Below are positions 8,989 through 17,169 of a stretch of DNA of 64,000 nt, in pieces. The notes below the pieces were generated by a model. That model was given only the letters and a program-made list of their open reading frames with translations. It was not told where the DNA came from and ran no database searches. A program made the translations under genes and the position numbers. How positions within the stretch are numbered: position 1 is the first letter of the stretch; the number at the start of each line of letters is the position of its first letter. The DNA is from Panacibacter ginsenosidivorans. Its GTDB lineage: Bacteria; Bacteroidota; Bacteroidia; Chitinophagales; Chitinophagaceae. The stretch lies in contig NZ_CP042435.1 of NCBI RefSeq assembly GCF_007971225.1, positions 1,054,001 to 1,118,000 on the forward strand, read 5' to 3'.

Positions 8989-9804
8989 CTACGGCTTTTG
9001 TTCGGTTATGGGCAAACGAACGGTGATAGTGTTTGTTAAGTTATCGCTTTTTTCGTAGAATACATAACCTTTCAGAATGTTGAGGCGGTTTTGAATATTT
9101 TTCAATCCAAGCCCCTGCACCTGGTAAAGTTTGTTTTCATATTCTTGCTGATCCATGCCATTACCGTCATACTCGATGTATATCTCAATAGTATCAGTTT
9201 TTTGCACCAAAGAGAAATGTATACCGGATGAATGGGCATGTTTAATGATATTATTGGTAAGCTCCTGTATAATGCGGAATATGGCAAGATCTTTTTCAGG
9301 TGATAATCTTACCAATGCATCCTGCGCGGTTAATGAAATAGAGAGTACGCCAGGCTGATTGATCTTATTGCAGAAATGCTGGATGGTACTTTCCAGGCCA
9401 AAGTCTGCTATAATAACAGGCTGCAGGTTGGAAGAAATATTTCTTACTGTTTTTACAGCTTCATCCAGCAGGCCTTTGGATTGATTAAGCGCATCTATTT
9501 TTTTCTCATTACTGAGATGCACAGGTTCTATCTGGTTCAGATATAATTTTACTGCAGAGAGCAAAGCGCCTACTTCATCATGGAGCTCTGAAGAGATCCG
9601 TTTACGTTCTGCCTCTTCGGTTTCAATTGCAGCGAGGGTTAATTTGTTTTGCTGATCTTCGGTTATCTCTTTTAACTTTAATTGATAATTGATAACCTTT
9701 CTTTGATGAATAATTACAAATAGAACAATAGTAAGCAACAGTAATAACACTACTGCAGTGCCATATACAATAAGAGATGTAATATTTATTTGTAACGCGA
9801 ACAT
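8989..9804 (-). CDS. HisKA_3 sensor histidine kinase with one membrane anchor
   Basis: 272 residues from the chosen start at 9804 (MFALQINITSLIVYG). That start puts the membrane helix at about 11-32 and overlaps the preceding gene by 19 bases; a longer reading from 9885 would overlap it by about 100 bases. A short linker leads to a HisKA_3 dimerisation domain with H75 in SSELHDEVGA, then an HATPase_c domain (ELTNNIIKHAHS, DGNGMD, GLGLKNIQNRL). It lacks a large sensor domain, so sensing may depend on the membrane helix or on the 7TM-like partner encoded just upstream. It is a NarX/LytS-like kinase for the adjacent regulator. Confidence 0.88.
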   Translation of the reverse strand: MFALQINITSLIVYGTAVVLLLLLTIVLFVIIHQRKVINYQLKLKEITEDQQNKLTLAAIETEEAERKRISSELHDEVGALLSAVKLYLNQIEPVHLSNEKKIDALNQSKGLLDEAVKTVRNISSNLQPVIIADFGLESTIQHFCNKINQPGVLSISLTAQDALVRLSPEKDLAIFRIIQELTNNIIKHAHSSGIHFSLVQKTDTIEIYIEYDGNGMDQQEYENKLYQVQGLGLKNIQNRLNILKGYVFYEKSDNLTNTITVRLPITEQKP

Positions 9805-10466
9805 AGGATAGCTTTTGCAAAAAAAATATTTGTAAATAGAATCAGAAAGTCTGCTACTATCCAGATTAAACCGGCAAAACCCCATAATTTATTTGCCTGT
9901 TCCCGCAGTCCGGCATTAGTTAAAGATTGGGCTTGCCGGCAAAGTTCACCATAATTGGAAAAAACAAAAAAATTGCCACCACAATAAATAAAGATGCCGG
10001 TAATCATCCAAAAGGATGGCTGCCTGTAGATAAAAAGATCCTTTGGATTCTGGATTTGATACCAGTAATAATAAAGACAATAACAAATAAGAATAATACA
10101 GGATAAAGAAGAGCTGTAGCTGTTATACAGTTTAAGCTTTTCCCACCACAATGCGTTGGTAATGGAGAAAATCGTAACTATACCAATGGCTATATAATTT
10201 ATAAAAGAAAATAGTTTACTATTTAATAAAAAACTAATGATCAAACCGAAACAACAAAACGTCATGATGGTGATGAAAACAAAAATAATAATGTTTGGGG
10301 TCACCATTAATTGAAGGTAATTGGCATACGCAATGAATGGAATGTAAACAACTGAATATGCAATAAGCGTTGTTAACCATTTTCGTCTTTTAGGTTTTAT
10401 TATTACATATGTAATCAAGGGAATTAAAGGAGAAAAGGTTTCGATAACTGGAAATATTATACTCAT
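9786..10466 (-). CDS. Polytopic membrane protein, first gene of the two-component operon
   Basis: A 226-residue very hydrophobic protein with about seven predicted membrane segments and short loops. A glycine/phenylalanine-rich stretch near residues 160-170 reads FIYCGGNFFVF. No catalytic motif is seen and I do not recognise the family. Its end overlaps the start of the histidine kinase gene by 19 bases, so translation is probably coupled. This suggests a membrane sensor or accessory protein for that kinase, which has no sensor domain of its own. It could also be an unrelated 7TM protein that merely shares the transcript. Confidence 0.7.
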   Translation of the reverse strand: MSIIFPVIETFSPLIPLITYVIIKPKRRKWLTTLIAYSVVYIPFIAYANYLQLMVTPNIIIFVFITIMTFCCFGLIISFLLNSKLFSFINYIAIGIVTIFSITNALWWEKLKLYNSYSSSLSCIILICYCLYYYWYQIQNPKDLFIYRQPSFWMITGIFIYCGGNFFVFSNYGELCRQAQSLTNAGLREQANKLWGFAGLIWIVADFLILFTNIFFAKAILCSRYK

Positions 10467-10526
10467 AAGGCAGCATTATAAAATGGTTTTCAGAGGTATC
10501 AATTTTCACGGGTTGAATAAAAGCCG

Positions 10527-10913
10527 TTAATCAAGCTTGCCGCTTGTATAACCTGAAGGCGGCGGTGGGCATGGGCCAGACAGTAAAAAAATAGTATTGT
10601 TGAAATCCTGGCTATAGGCAGTTTTTTTATCTTCGTTAATTGTATAACTGTACTCAACTATATCTACCCAGTTTTCTTTACTTGAGCCAGGATCATTAAT
10701 ATGAGCAGGTACCATTAATAATACTTCTTTTTGATCTGCTGTAAGTCCCTGATATAATTTTAATCCATCTACACCCGGAACGCCTGAAATTATATCAAGA
10801 AATTTCTTAGATAAAAAATAAAAAGGAGTGTGCGGTGGGGTACTGTGTGCATCCCTGTATCGCTTTGCAAGGTCTCTTGCATCCTGGAGACTTATGTTGC
10901 CTAAAGTTGTCAT
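10527..10913 (-). CDS. Small unknown protein with proline-rich C-terminus
   Basis: 128 residues, not recognised. It has no signal peptide or membrane segment. It opens with a polar helix (SLQDARDLAKRYRD) and ends with CPPPPSG followed by a short tail. The mid-part (LTADQKEVLLMVPAH) looks helical. The frame has Bacteroidota-like codon use and a sharp AT-rich upstream boundary, so I take it as real. It is 60 bases upstream of the membrane-protein gene on the same strand and could be part of that transcript. The function is unknown. Confidence 0.55.
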   Translation of the reverse strand: MTTLGNISLQDARDLAKRYRDAHSTPPHTPFYFLSKKFLDIISGVPGVDGLKLYQGLTADQKEVLLMVPAHINDPGSSKENWVDIVEYSYTINEDKKTAYSQDFNNTIFLLSGPCPPPPSGYTSGKLD

Positions 10914-11484
10914 TGTTTTTAATTTAAAGAATTAAATAATTAATATTTACAGGATTAAAATTACGCACACATTATATCGTAAGTAACAAACATAGTTTAG
11001 CGCTGCAAAAACATCAATCAGGCAAAACAATTAAAACCCTTTACAGCAAAGCATTTCATCGATTTTAACAAAATAATTTTACGTATTTTTCATGGTAACA
11101 TTGCGCATTTTCACCTTTATTTCATTTCATGATTTTGCGTATTTATACGCTTGTTCAAAACATATAAGCATGTTATAATTATCTCAAGCCGCTATAACAA
11201 GAGAATGTAGAAGTGAGTGACACAACAACCGATGCCCAAAGAATTGTAGCCAACAAACAAATTCCTGTGAACTATCACATTTTTTTCCCACGTATTTCTA
11301 CGCACTGCAAACTGCAGTTAATACGCTTTACCAGCAGCAATACGCTATTTTAAAATCACGTTGTTCTTCTCTTGTTTCCAGGTCTTCATTGATAGCATCT
11401 TTGTGTCAGAAAGTTCATGAACAAAAAAACAAATTTTAACAAACACATTTCCTAATCCCGGTAACCCGGAAAACACTTTTAACA
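10914..11484. other. 571-base divergent intergenic region with repeated TACGC motifs
   Basis: AT-rich, with no convincing gene. It carries a perfect-armed palindrome GCGTAT-TT-ATACGC at 11137-11150, a relative ACGTATTTCTACGC at 11290-11303, a half-site near 11081, and two further TACGC copies at 11322-11326 and 11341-11345. It also holds a type B repeat at 11207-11226. The motif cluster may be operators for one or both of the divergent genes. Confidence 0.4.
11207..11226 (+). repeat. Type B intergenic repeat
   Basis: GTAGAAGTGAGTGACACAAC, one mismatch from the core. The downstream text GATGCCCAAAGAA is also shared with the copy at 49346, showing that the repeat extends beyond the core. Confidence 0.7.
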
Positions 11485-11913
11485 ATGAAAAAGATCATCA
11501 CAGCAACAATTTTATTCGTTGCACTATCATTCGCAGCTTTTGCAGGTGGAAAAGACAAACAACTTGCAACAGACCTTAACAATGCACTTAAAAATTCAAA
11601 GCAGGTAAGCTGGACCGCAACAGATACACATAACCGCGCCGCTTTTGATTTTAATGGCAAAACTGTAATGGCTTATTATGACCGTGAAGACAATGCACTT
11701 GTTGGATACAGCATCCACCTTGGATCAGACGATCTTTCAAAAACATCACAGGATGCTATTGCAAAAAAATACCCAGGCTGGGAGATTATTGAAACAATTA
11801 TGTTCATAGACAATAATGGTTATGCCAGCAACTTTGTACAGGTAAAAAAGGGTAACAAAAATCTTGCACTGAAGGTAAACGACGACAGAATAAGCATCTT
11901 CAGCCACATGTAA
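11485..11913 (+). CDS. Secreted PepSY/BLIP-like protein, copy 1
   Basis: 142 residues with a clear signal peptide (MKKIITATILFVALSFAAFA). The mature part resembles the small PepSY-like/beta-lactamase-inhibitor-like periplasmic proteins common in Bacteroidota: an N-terminal helix (DLNNALKNS), a WTATDTHNRAAFDFNGK strand pair, then AYYDREDNALVGYSIHL and a second helix with KYPGWEI. The gene 40 bases downstream encodes a paralogue with the same order of elements (V..W, AYY, VGY/IGF, helix, VMLFI), so the pair arose by tandem duplication. Such proteins are often stress-induced; the role here is unknown. Confidence 0.68.
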   Translation: MKKIITATILFVALSFAAFAGGKDKQLATDLNNALKNSKQVSWTATDTHNRAAFDFNGKTVMAYYDREDNALVGYSIHLGSDDLSKTSQDAIAKKYPGWEIIETIMFIDNNGYASNFVQVKKGNKNLALKVNDDRISIFSHM

Positions 11914-11954
11914 AAAATGCTATACACTAAACATCTCTCCTAAACAAAAAACTA

Positions 11955-12395
11955 ATGAAAATGATACTCCTTATAATGTCAATAATAGCAGGATGTTTAG
12001 TTGTATCGTACAGTCGCGCAAACAACGATACTCTTATACAAGAGCCCTTTACGATAAAAACAACAGCACCTGGCGAAGTGCTGTGGGCCCTAAACCAAAG
12101 TTATAAACATACACAACTGCAATACAAAGGCAGCAAAGTAGAAGCCTATTACAGCGACACAGAAAACCTGATAGGCTTTGGTAAAACCCTTGCCGCAATT
12201 GATCTTCCGGCTACTATAATTAAAAAGATCCGCCGCAGGTTTAATGAATGCAACATAACCAGTGTAATGCTTTTTATAAACACAAAAGGAAATATTTATT
12301 ACTACGCAGGTGTGATGCAAGGCAAAGCATTAATGGCTGTAAAAATATCTTCAAAGTGCAGGCTCAATGTTTTGCAAAAGCTTTCACTGAATTAA
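11955..12395 (+). CDS. Secreted PepSY/BLIP-like protein, copy 2
   Basis: 146 residues with a signal peptide (about 1-22, ending YSRAN). It follows copy 1 by 41 bases on the same strand and shares its layout: a WALNQSYKHTQLQYKG strand, AYYSDTENLIGFGKTL, an IIKKIRRRF helix and VMLFINTKGNIYYYAGV. Divergence is high outside these positions, so the duplication is not recent. It is probably co-transcribed with copy 1 and ends at the hairpin terminator at 12422-12449. The mature protein is basic in its C-terminal half. The function is unknown. Confidence 0.65.
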   Translation: MKMILLIMSIIAGCLVVSYSRANNDTLIQEPFTIKTTAPGEVLWALNQSYKHTQLQYKGSKVEAYYSDTENLIGFGKTLAAIDLPATIIKKIRRRFNECNITSVMLFINTKGNIYYYAGVMQGKALMAVKISSKCRLNVLQKLSLN

Positions 12396-12421
12396 ACACC
12401 CACCCTTGATCCAACCTAACC

Positions 12422-12449
12422 GGCCGTTTAGTAATAAGCGGCCTTTTTT
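12422..12449 (+). terminator. Rho-independent terminator after the PepSY-like pair
   Basis: GGCCG (12422-12426) pairs with CGGCC (12439-12443) and is followed directly by a run of six T. It lies 27 bases after the stop at 12395. Confidence 0.7.
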
Positions 12450-12485
12450 ATTTATGTACCCGGCTGATGTAATATTATTAAACAT

Positions 12486-12504
12486 CGTTGCGTCGTACTC
12501 TTCA
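12486..12504 (-). repeat. Type A intergenic repeat, variant
   Basis: CGTTGCGTCGTACTCTTCA, reverse orientation and two changes from the core. It lies 3' of the PepSY-like pair, beyond its terminator. Confidence 0.6.
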
Positions 12505-12602
12505 GCGACTTTTACATTATTCTGCTTTTGCAATCCTAATTTATCCTCATTACTCAACCTTTTATAAACATCTTTGTTTAAGCATCCCAAACGAAGAAAA
12601 TA

Positions 12603-13907
12603 ATGACGGTAAATATCATGTGGTTCAGGAGAGATCTGAGATTACACGACAATGCAGCGTTATACCATGCATTAAAAAGTGAACATCCTGTTATACCTGT
12701 TTTTATTTTTGATAAAAACATCTTAGATGATCTTGAAGAAAAGAAAGACAGGCGTGTAGAATTCATTCGTGAAGCATTACTGGAAATGCAGGAAATTTTA
12801 AAGAAGCATAATAGCAGTCTTGAAGTTTATTATGATACGCCACTTGATGTTTATAAAAAACTGGTAAAAAAATATACCATTAAAACTGTTTTTGCCAATG
12901 AAGATTACGAGCAATATGCCATGGACCGTGATGATGCAATCAATAAATTACTAAACCAACACAACGCTGAATTAAAGACGTACAAAGACCATGTTATACT
13001 TGCCAAAGAAGAAGTATTAAAAGATGATGGCAAACCCTATACAGTGTTTACACCTTACAGCAAAAAATGGAAAGCTATACTCACGGGCTTTCATCTAAAA
13101 CCTTACCCAACAGAAAAATACTCTAAGAATTTCTTTAACAGCGAGCCACACAAAATACCATCTTTAGAAAGTATGGGTTTTATAAAAGTGGGTGAACCAT
13201 TTCCACCGGCAGCAGTGCGTGCCGAAATAATAAAACATTATAAAGAACAAAGAAATTATCCCGGCATACACGGCACTACCAAACTGGGCGTGCATTTAAG
13301 ATTTGGTACCATTAGCATTCGTGAACTTGCTGGTAAAGTAAAAAAAATCAGTGAGACTTATTTGAATGAACTTATCTGGCGTGATTTTTACCATATGATA
13401 CTTTGGCACTTTCCACATGTGCGAAAAGAGAAAGCATTCAAACCGGAATATGATCATATACATTGGCGCAATAATGAAAAAGAATTCAACGCCTGGTGCA
13501 ATGGACAAACAGGCTATCCTATTGTTGATGCAGGCATGCGTGAACTGAATGCAACTGGTTATATGCACAACCGTGTGCGCATGATCGTTGCTTCCTTTCT
13601 TACCAAACATTTACTCATAGACTGGCGCTGGGGCGAAGCTTACTTTGCAAAGAAATTATTAGACTATGATTATGCAGCCAACAATGGTGGCTGGCAATGG
13701 GCCGCTGGCAGTGGCTGTGATGCAGCGCCATACTTTCGTGTGTTTAATCCTACACTACAAACACAGAAGTTTGATGCCGATTTAAAGTACATTCGAAAAT
13801 GGGTGCCCGAGTTTGAAGGCTTTGATTATGTAAAGCCAATCGTGGATCAGGATATGGCAAGGAAGAGAGCTATAGAAGTGTATAGCAATGCCGTGAAAAA
13901 ATCATAA
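12603..13907 (+). CDS. phrB: Deoxyribodipyrimidine photolyase (cryptochrome/photolyase family)
   Basis: 434 residues, slightly short for a CPD photolyase but complete. The N-terminal Rossmann domain begins with the family signature MWFRRDLRLHDN. The C-terminal FAD domain shows LNELIWRDFYHMILWHFP, WCNGQTGYPIVDAGMRELN, TGYMHNRVRM and DWRWGEAYFAK, with YDYAANNGGWQWAAGSGCD near the flavin. These match class I CPD photolyases, which use blue light and FADH- to split cyclobutane pyrimidine dimers in DNA. The tryptophans of the electron-transfer chain appear to be present. It is a single gene, converging with a lipoprotein gene across a type A repeat. Confidence 0.9.
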   Translation: MTVNIMWFRRDLRLHDNAALYHALKSEHPVIPVFIFDKNILDDLEEKKDRRVEFIREALLEMQEILKKHNSSLEVYYDTPLDVYKKLVKKYTIKTVFANEDYEQYAMDRDDAINKLLNQHNAELKTYKDHVILAKEEVLKDDGKPYTVFTPYSKKWKAILTGFHLKPYPTEKYSKNFFNSEPHKIPSLESMGFIKVGEPFPPAAVRAEIIKHYKEQRNYPGIHGTTKLGVHLRFGTISIRELAGKVKKISETYLNELIWRDFYHMILWHFPHVRKEKAFKPEYDHIHWRNNEKEFNAWCNGQTGYPIVDAGMRELNATGYMHNRVRMIVASFLTKHLLIDWRWGEAYFAKKLLDYDYAANNGGWQWAAGSGCDAAPYFRVFNPTLQTQKFDADLKYIRKWVPEFEGFDYVKPIVDQDMARKRAIEVYSNAVKKS

Positions 13908-13937
13908 TCGTTTTATTGACGCCATAAGTACTGGAGC

Positions 13938-13955
13938 ACAAGAGTGCGACGCAAG
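13938..13955 (+). repeat. Type A intergenic repeat
   Basis: ACAAGAGTGCGACGCAAG, between convergent gene ends. Read on the minus strand it lies 3' of the gene ending at 14000. Confidence 0.7.
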
Positions 13956-13999
13956 AGAAGCATCATTACAGTAAAAAAGCCCGGTAAAAAATAATTTAC

Positions 14000-14833
14000 C
14001 TACTGGTAATAAAAAGTAGTAGTGGTAGTGGAATTATCAGAGTCATCAACAGATACCATTTTTTCAGGCAGACCGTTGGCGCCATATGTATAAGTGTTGG
14101 TTATTGTTTGCGTATCTGTATTATTAACATCTTTGAATTTTGCAACGGTAACATTATTCTTTGATGAACCCGGGGCACCACCTGTTATCAAAAGCACTTC
14201 CTGGTCAAAAGCTAAAGGATTGTTTTTATCATCATATTCCAGGTCAAAAGTTACAGACAACTGCATCGTTCCTGTTGCATTATTATAACCCTCGATCTTT
14301 GTAACATTACCTGCAGCATCGTATGTGTACACAAATCTTATTTCCTGTACAGGCCCAAATAACGGGCTAGATTCGTAAGTATATCCTTCTGTTATTTGGT
14401 TATTGCCGTTATAAGTATATAGTGTGCTATCGTTAACATCAAAGCCAGACACAGATAATTTCATTACAGTATTATTATAATTCAAAGTAGTTGCATTTGG
14501 ATAATACACATAAGTAAAAGCAGTATCCACCTCCACGCCGCTTTGAGGCGGTATTTTGTGAGCGATCTTTACAATTCTGCCACTTGCATCCCTGTAAAAT
14601 TTTCGGTAATCACCAATATCAATACCACCAGAAGTACCAACAGTGCTTATTACATCTATTTTATTATCCGACGTGTAAGAATAAGTAGTAGTAGAAGTCT
14701 CGCCGTTTTGTACAGCAACAGATTTTATAAGCAGTGTGCCCGTATTATTACCAAGCGGCGGATATGTATCTTCTTTTTGGCAGGAGGCAAACAATAAACT
14801 GGTAACAACCAGGAATAGGGAGAAAAATTTCAT
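14000..14833 (-). CDS. Lipoprotein with YD/RHS-like repeated motifs
   Basis: 277 residues from the chosen start at 14833, which places a lipoprotein signal at the N-terminus (MKFFSLFLVVTSLLFASCQK, lipid-attachment Cys at 18). An upstream ATG at 14884 would add 17 residues in front of it. The mature part has repeated strand motifs such as TTTYSYTSDNKID, FTYVYYPNATT, YTYNGNNQITEGY, FVYTYDAAGNVTKIEGYN and TNTYTYGANGLPEKM. These resemble degenerate YD/RHS repeats that form a beta-structured surface protein. It is probably exposed on a membrane. The ligand is unknown. Confidence 0.72.
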   Translation of the reverse strand: MKFFSLFLVVTSLLFASCQKEDTYPPLGNNTGTLLIKSVAVQNGETSTTTYSYTSDNKIDVISTVGTSGGIDIGDYRKFYRDASGRIVKIAHKIPPQSGVEVDTAFTYVYYPNATTLNYNNTVMKLSVSGFDVNDSTLYTYNGNNQITEGYTYESSPLFGPVQEIRFVYTYDAAGNVTKIEGYNNATGTMQLSVTFDLEYDDKNNPLAFDQEVLLITGGAPGSSKNNVTVAKFKDVNNTDTQTITNTYTYGANGLPEKMVSVDDSDNSTTTTTFYYQ

Positions 14834-14946
14834 ACTGCTGTTTTTAAGGATAAAAACTAATTTTTTGATGACGCAATATTGCAATTTATTTTATCTGAAT
14901 CAAAAATATTTTTAAGATACCGGCATCTGTTTTTATAGCATCCGCT

Positions 14947-15010
14947 GTTACGTCGCAAACCGACGAATGAGGTTTGCCAAAATAAAATAAAAGATTATGT
15001 GGGCAATCAC
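14947..15010. repeat. Type C repeat with internal hairpin
   Basis: GCAAACC (14955-14961) pairs with GGTTTGC (14971-14977). The flanks ACGTCGCAAA and GGGCAATCAC recur, with changes, at 63774-63843. The CGTCGCAA part overlaps the type A core, so C may be a relative of A. Confidence 0.5.
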
Positions 15011-15064
15011 TACATCGTTCCTGCAAAATGGCATCAATAAATACAAAGACGCCGGCACGATTAC

Positions 15065-15898
15065 TTAAATAAAAACATCATTATATTCAATTATCGTTTC
15101 CGGATGTAGCTGCTGGTACACTTCCAGCATTTTCATCACAGCCTTCTTTCCATCTTCACCAAGCGCCATAGAATAATTATTTACATATAAGCCAATGTGC
15201 TGCCGCATTACATCTTCGCTCATTTCCTGTGAATGTATTTTTACATAATCTGTCAGTTGTTCATGATTATTTGCAAATGCATACTCAACACTCTCCCTAA
15301 TCAGCTTGTCAACTTTAGTAATCAATTCAACAGGTAAGCTTCTCTTAGCAACGATACCGCCCAAAGGAACCGGCGCACCAGTAACCTGCTCCCAATGCTC
15401 ACCAAGATCCATCAGTTTACGCAAGCCTTTTAAATGATAGGTGAACCTGTTCTCATGAATAATAACACCGGCATCAACTTCATGATCAAGTACCGCATCC
15501 TCAATTTCATTAAATACTTTGAATACTTTATTTTTTGCATGGGGAAATGCAAGTGAGAATAACATATGTGCAGTTGTATTCTCTCCCGGTATAGCAATCT
15601 TCGCTTCGGACAAATCCGAAATCTGAAATACGACATCCGAAATCAGTAAGGGCCCCACTCCTTTTCCCAATGCGCCGCCACTATTCAAAACAAAGTATTC
15701 ATCTAATATAAGCGGCAAAACACCATAACTGATCTTGGAAAAATCAAGTCTGCCATTCTTTGCCCAATTATTAAGTGTTTGCACATCTTCCAAGTGCACA
15801 TCAAATTGCAAACCTTCTGTATCGATCTTATGATTGACCAGTGCATCAAAAATAAAAGTATCATTTGGACAAGGGGAAAAACCTAAAGTAAGTTGCAT
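15065..15898 (-). CDS. mqnD: 1,4-dihydroxy-6-naphthoate synthase
   Basis: 277 residues, the usual length of MqnD, which converts cyclic de-hypoxanthinyl futalosine to 1,4-dihydroxy-6-naphthoate in the futalosine route to menaquinone. The periplasmic-binding-protein-like fold begins with the diagnostic LGFSPCPNDTFIFDALV. Further family blocks are LDFSKISYGVLPLIL, SGGALGKGVGPLLIS, IAIPGENTTAHMLF and VDAGVIIHENRFTY. It lies 136 bases downstream of mqnB on the same strand, in the order of the pathway, with a type A repeat between them. The presence of the futalosine enzymes suggests that this organism makes menaquinone for respiration by this route rather than by the Men pathway. Confidence 0.92.
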   Translation of the reverse strand: MQLTLGFSPCPNDTFIFDALVNHKIDTEGLQFDVHLEDVQTLNNWAKNGRLDFSKISYGVLPLILDEYFVLNSGGALGKGVGPLLISDVVFQISDLSEAKIAIPGENTTAHMLFSLAFPHAKNKVFKVFNEIEDAVLDHEVDAGVIIHENRFTYHLKGLRKLMDLGEHWEQVTGAPVPLGGIVAKRSLPVELITKVDKLIRESVEYAFANNHEQLTDYVKIHSQEMSEDVMRQHIGLYVNNYSMALGEDGKKAVMKMLEVYQQLHPETIIEYNDVFI

Positions 15899-15939
15899 GT
15901 TTCAAGTTTCGAGTTTAATATGCTGCTGTCTATTCTTTA

Positions 15940-15960
15940 GTACAAGTGTGCGACGCAAGC
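15940..15960 (+). repeat. Type A intergenic repeat, hybrid form
   Basis: GTACAAGTGTGCGACGCAAG lies between mqnB and mqnD. It has the GTG of type B inside an otherwise type A core. Confidence 0.65.
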
Positions 15961-16034
15961 ATAGTTAAATAGATATTCAAAAGCTTGCCTTATAAAATAA
16001 TTTCATAATCTTTTCAATCCCCCCAAATCGTTGT

Positions 16035-16703
16035 TCAGCCGATTTTATACAATTTATCAACGTAATTCAATATGCCTTTGTTCAGGTTATCAATGGCAAG
16101 TTTAATTTCCCATTTTGTTTTATCACGTTCGCCAATATAATTGCTGACCGAACGCATTTGCATAAAAGGCACATTCATTTCCCTGCATACATAATGCAAC
16201 GCTGCACCTTCCATGCTTTCAATTACCGGGTTATATTTTTTTACCAGTTGTTGTATGCGTTCTTCTTTTGTAGAAACCTCATTCACCGTAATAGCACTTA
16301 CTTCATCCAGCTTCAACAAATTATATTTTTCCAAATGATGGTTAGGTAACCGTTTCTTTTCAAATGGCGGATAGCCGGGCTTCTCCAACTTCAAATCAAA
16401 AATATCCTTCCATTTGCCATCTTCTTCCACGCCTGTGTTTCCCAACACTTCTTCTTTGATCACAACAACATTTCCCAGTGCTGTATTTTTATCAAAACAA
16501 CCTGCTATGCCTACTTGTAAGATCAAATCAGGCTTTTCTTCATATACCAGTTTTGTAAGTGCAACCGCATTCGCCAGCATGCCCACACCACCCTGGTGAA
16601 ACATTACTTTCAGCCTGTTGCTTTCTGAAGTATAGAGTGTATCTATCTCCAGAAAAGCCGGCATCCATTCTTCTATTGTTGCTGCTGTTATGAACACACG
16701 CAT
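16035..16703 (-). CDS. mqnB: Futalosine hydrolase
   Basis: 222 residues of the nucleoside phosphorylase/hydrolase (PNP/MTAN) fold. MqnB removes hypoxanthine from futalosine in the alternative menaquinone pathway. Family features are LILQVGIAGCFD (nucleobase pocket strand), VIKEEVLGNTGVEEDGKW, the VNEVST block and NPVIESMEGAALHYVC, whose SMEGAA carries the ribose-binding Met-Glu. It lies directly upstream of mqnD on the same strand, which strongly supports MqnB over a generic MTA/SAH nucleosidase. There are no membrane segments and it acts in the cytoplasm. Confidence 0.9.
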   Translation of the reverse strand: MRVFITAATIEEWMPAFLEIDTLYTSESNRLKVMFHQGGVGMLANAVALTKLVYEEKPDLILQVGIAGCFDKNTALGNVVVIKEEVLGNTGVEEDGKWKDIFDLKLEKPGYPPFEKKRLPNHHLEKYNLLKLDEVSAITVNEVSTKEERIQQLVKKYNPVIESMEGAALHYVCREMNVPFMQMRSVSNYIGERDKTKWEIKLAIDNLNKGILNYVDKLYKIG

Positions 16704-17169
16704 AGGGATGCAAATGTACTTTTTCTCCCGAAAGCTTTCTTCCTGTTCTTTTGTCTTGACACAATTTTATTTCTTTACTTTTTCTCTTGAAAGAAAAAGT
16801 AACAAAAAGTTCAAGAACGGATGATATACAGCGCATCCGTTCATTCGCCCTGATTTAGCTGTATTACCACTGTAGCTTCAGCTATTAAGCCTTGATGAAG
16901 CACGTTATTAATAATAATCATTCCAATACTATTCTAATTTTCCAAATCAATCTTCCCACTTTATACATAAGACCTGAATTTTCAAAACCACTAAAGGTTT
17001 TAATTAAGAGCGAGATGTGTGGCGCTGGCACGGACAAATGCGCGGAGCGATCATGTTGTCCTTGATTTTTTCTTGTTACTTCTTTTGCATCAAGGCAAAA
17101 GAAGTAAAGAAATAAAGTCAGTAACAAAAATTAAAATATCTCAGTATCTTCCATCAACAAGCCGCCATC
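16704..17169. other. 466-base divergent intergenic region with three strong hairpins
   Basis: No gene is seen. Hairpin 1: TTACTTTTTCT (16775-16785) with AGAAAAAGTAA (16792-16802). Hairpin 2: GAACGGATG (16815-16823) with CATCCGTTC (16834-16842). Hairpin 3: TTACTTCTTTTGC (17076-17088) with GCAAAAGAAGTAA (17095-17107), a perfect 13-bp stem. Hairpins 1 and 3 share the TTACTT..AAGTAA design and may belong to one repeat family. Confidence 0.55.
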
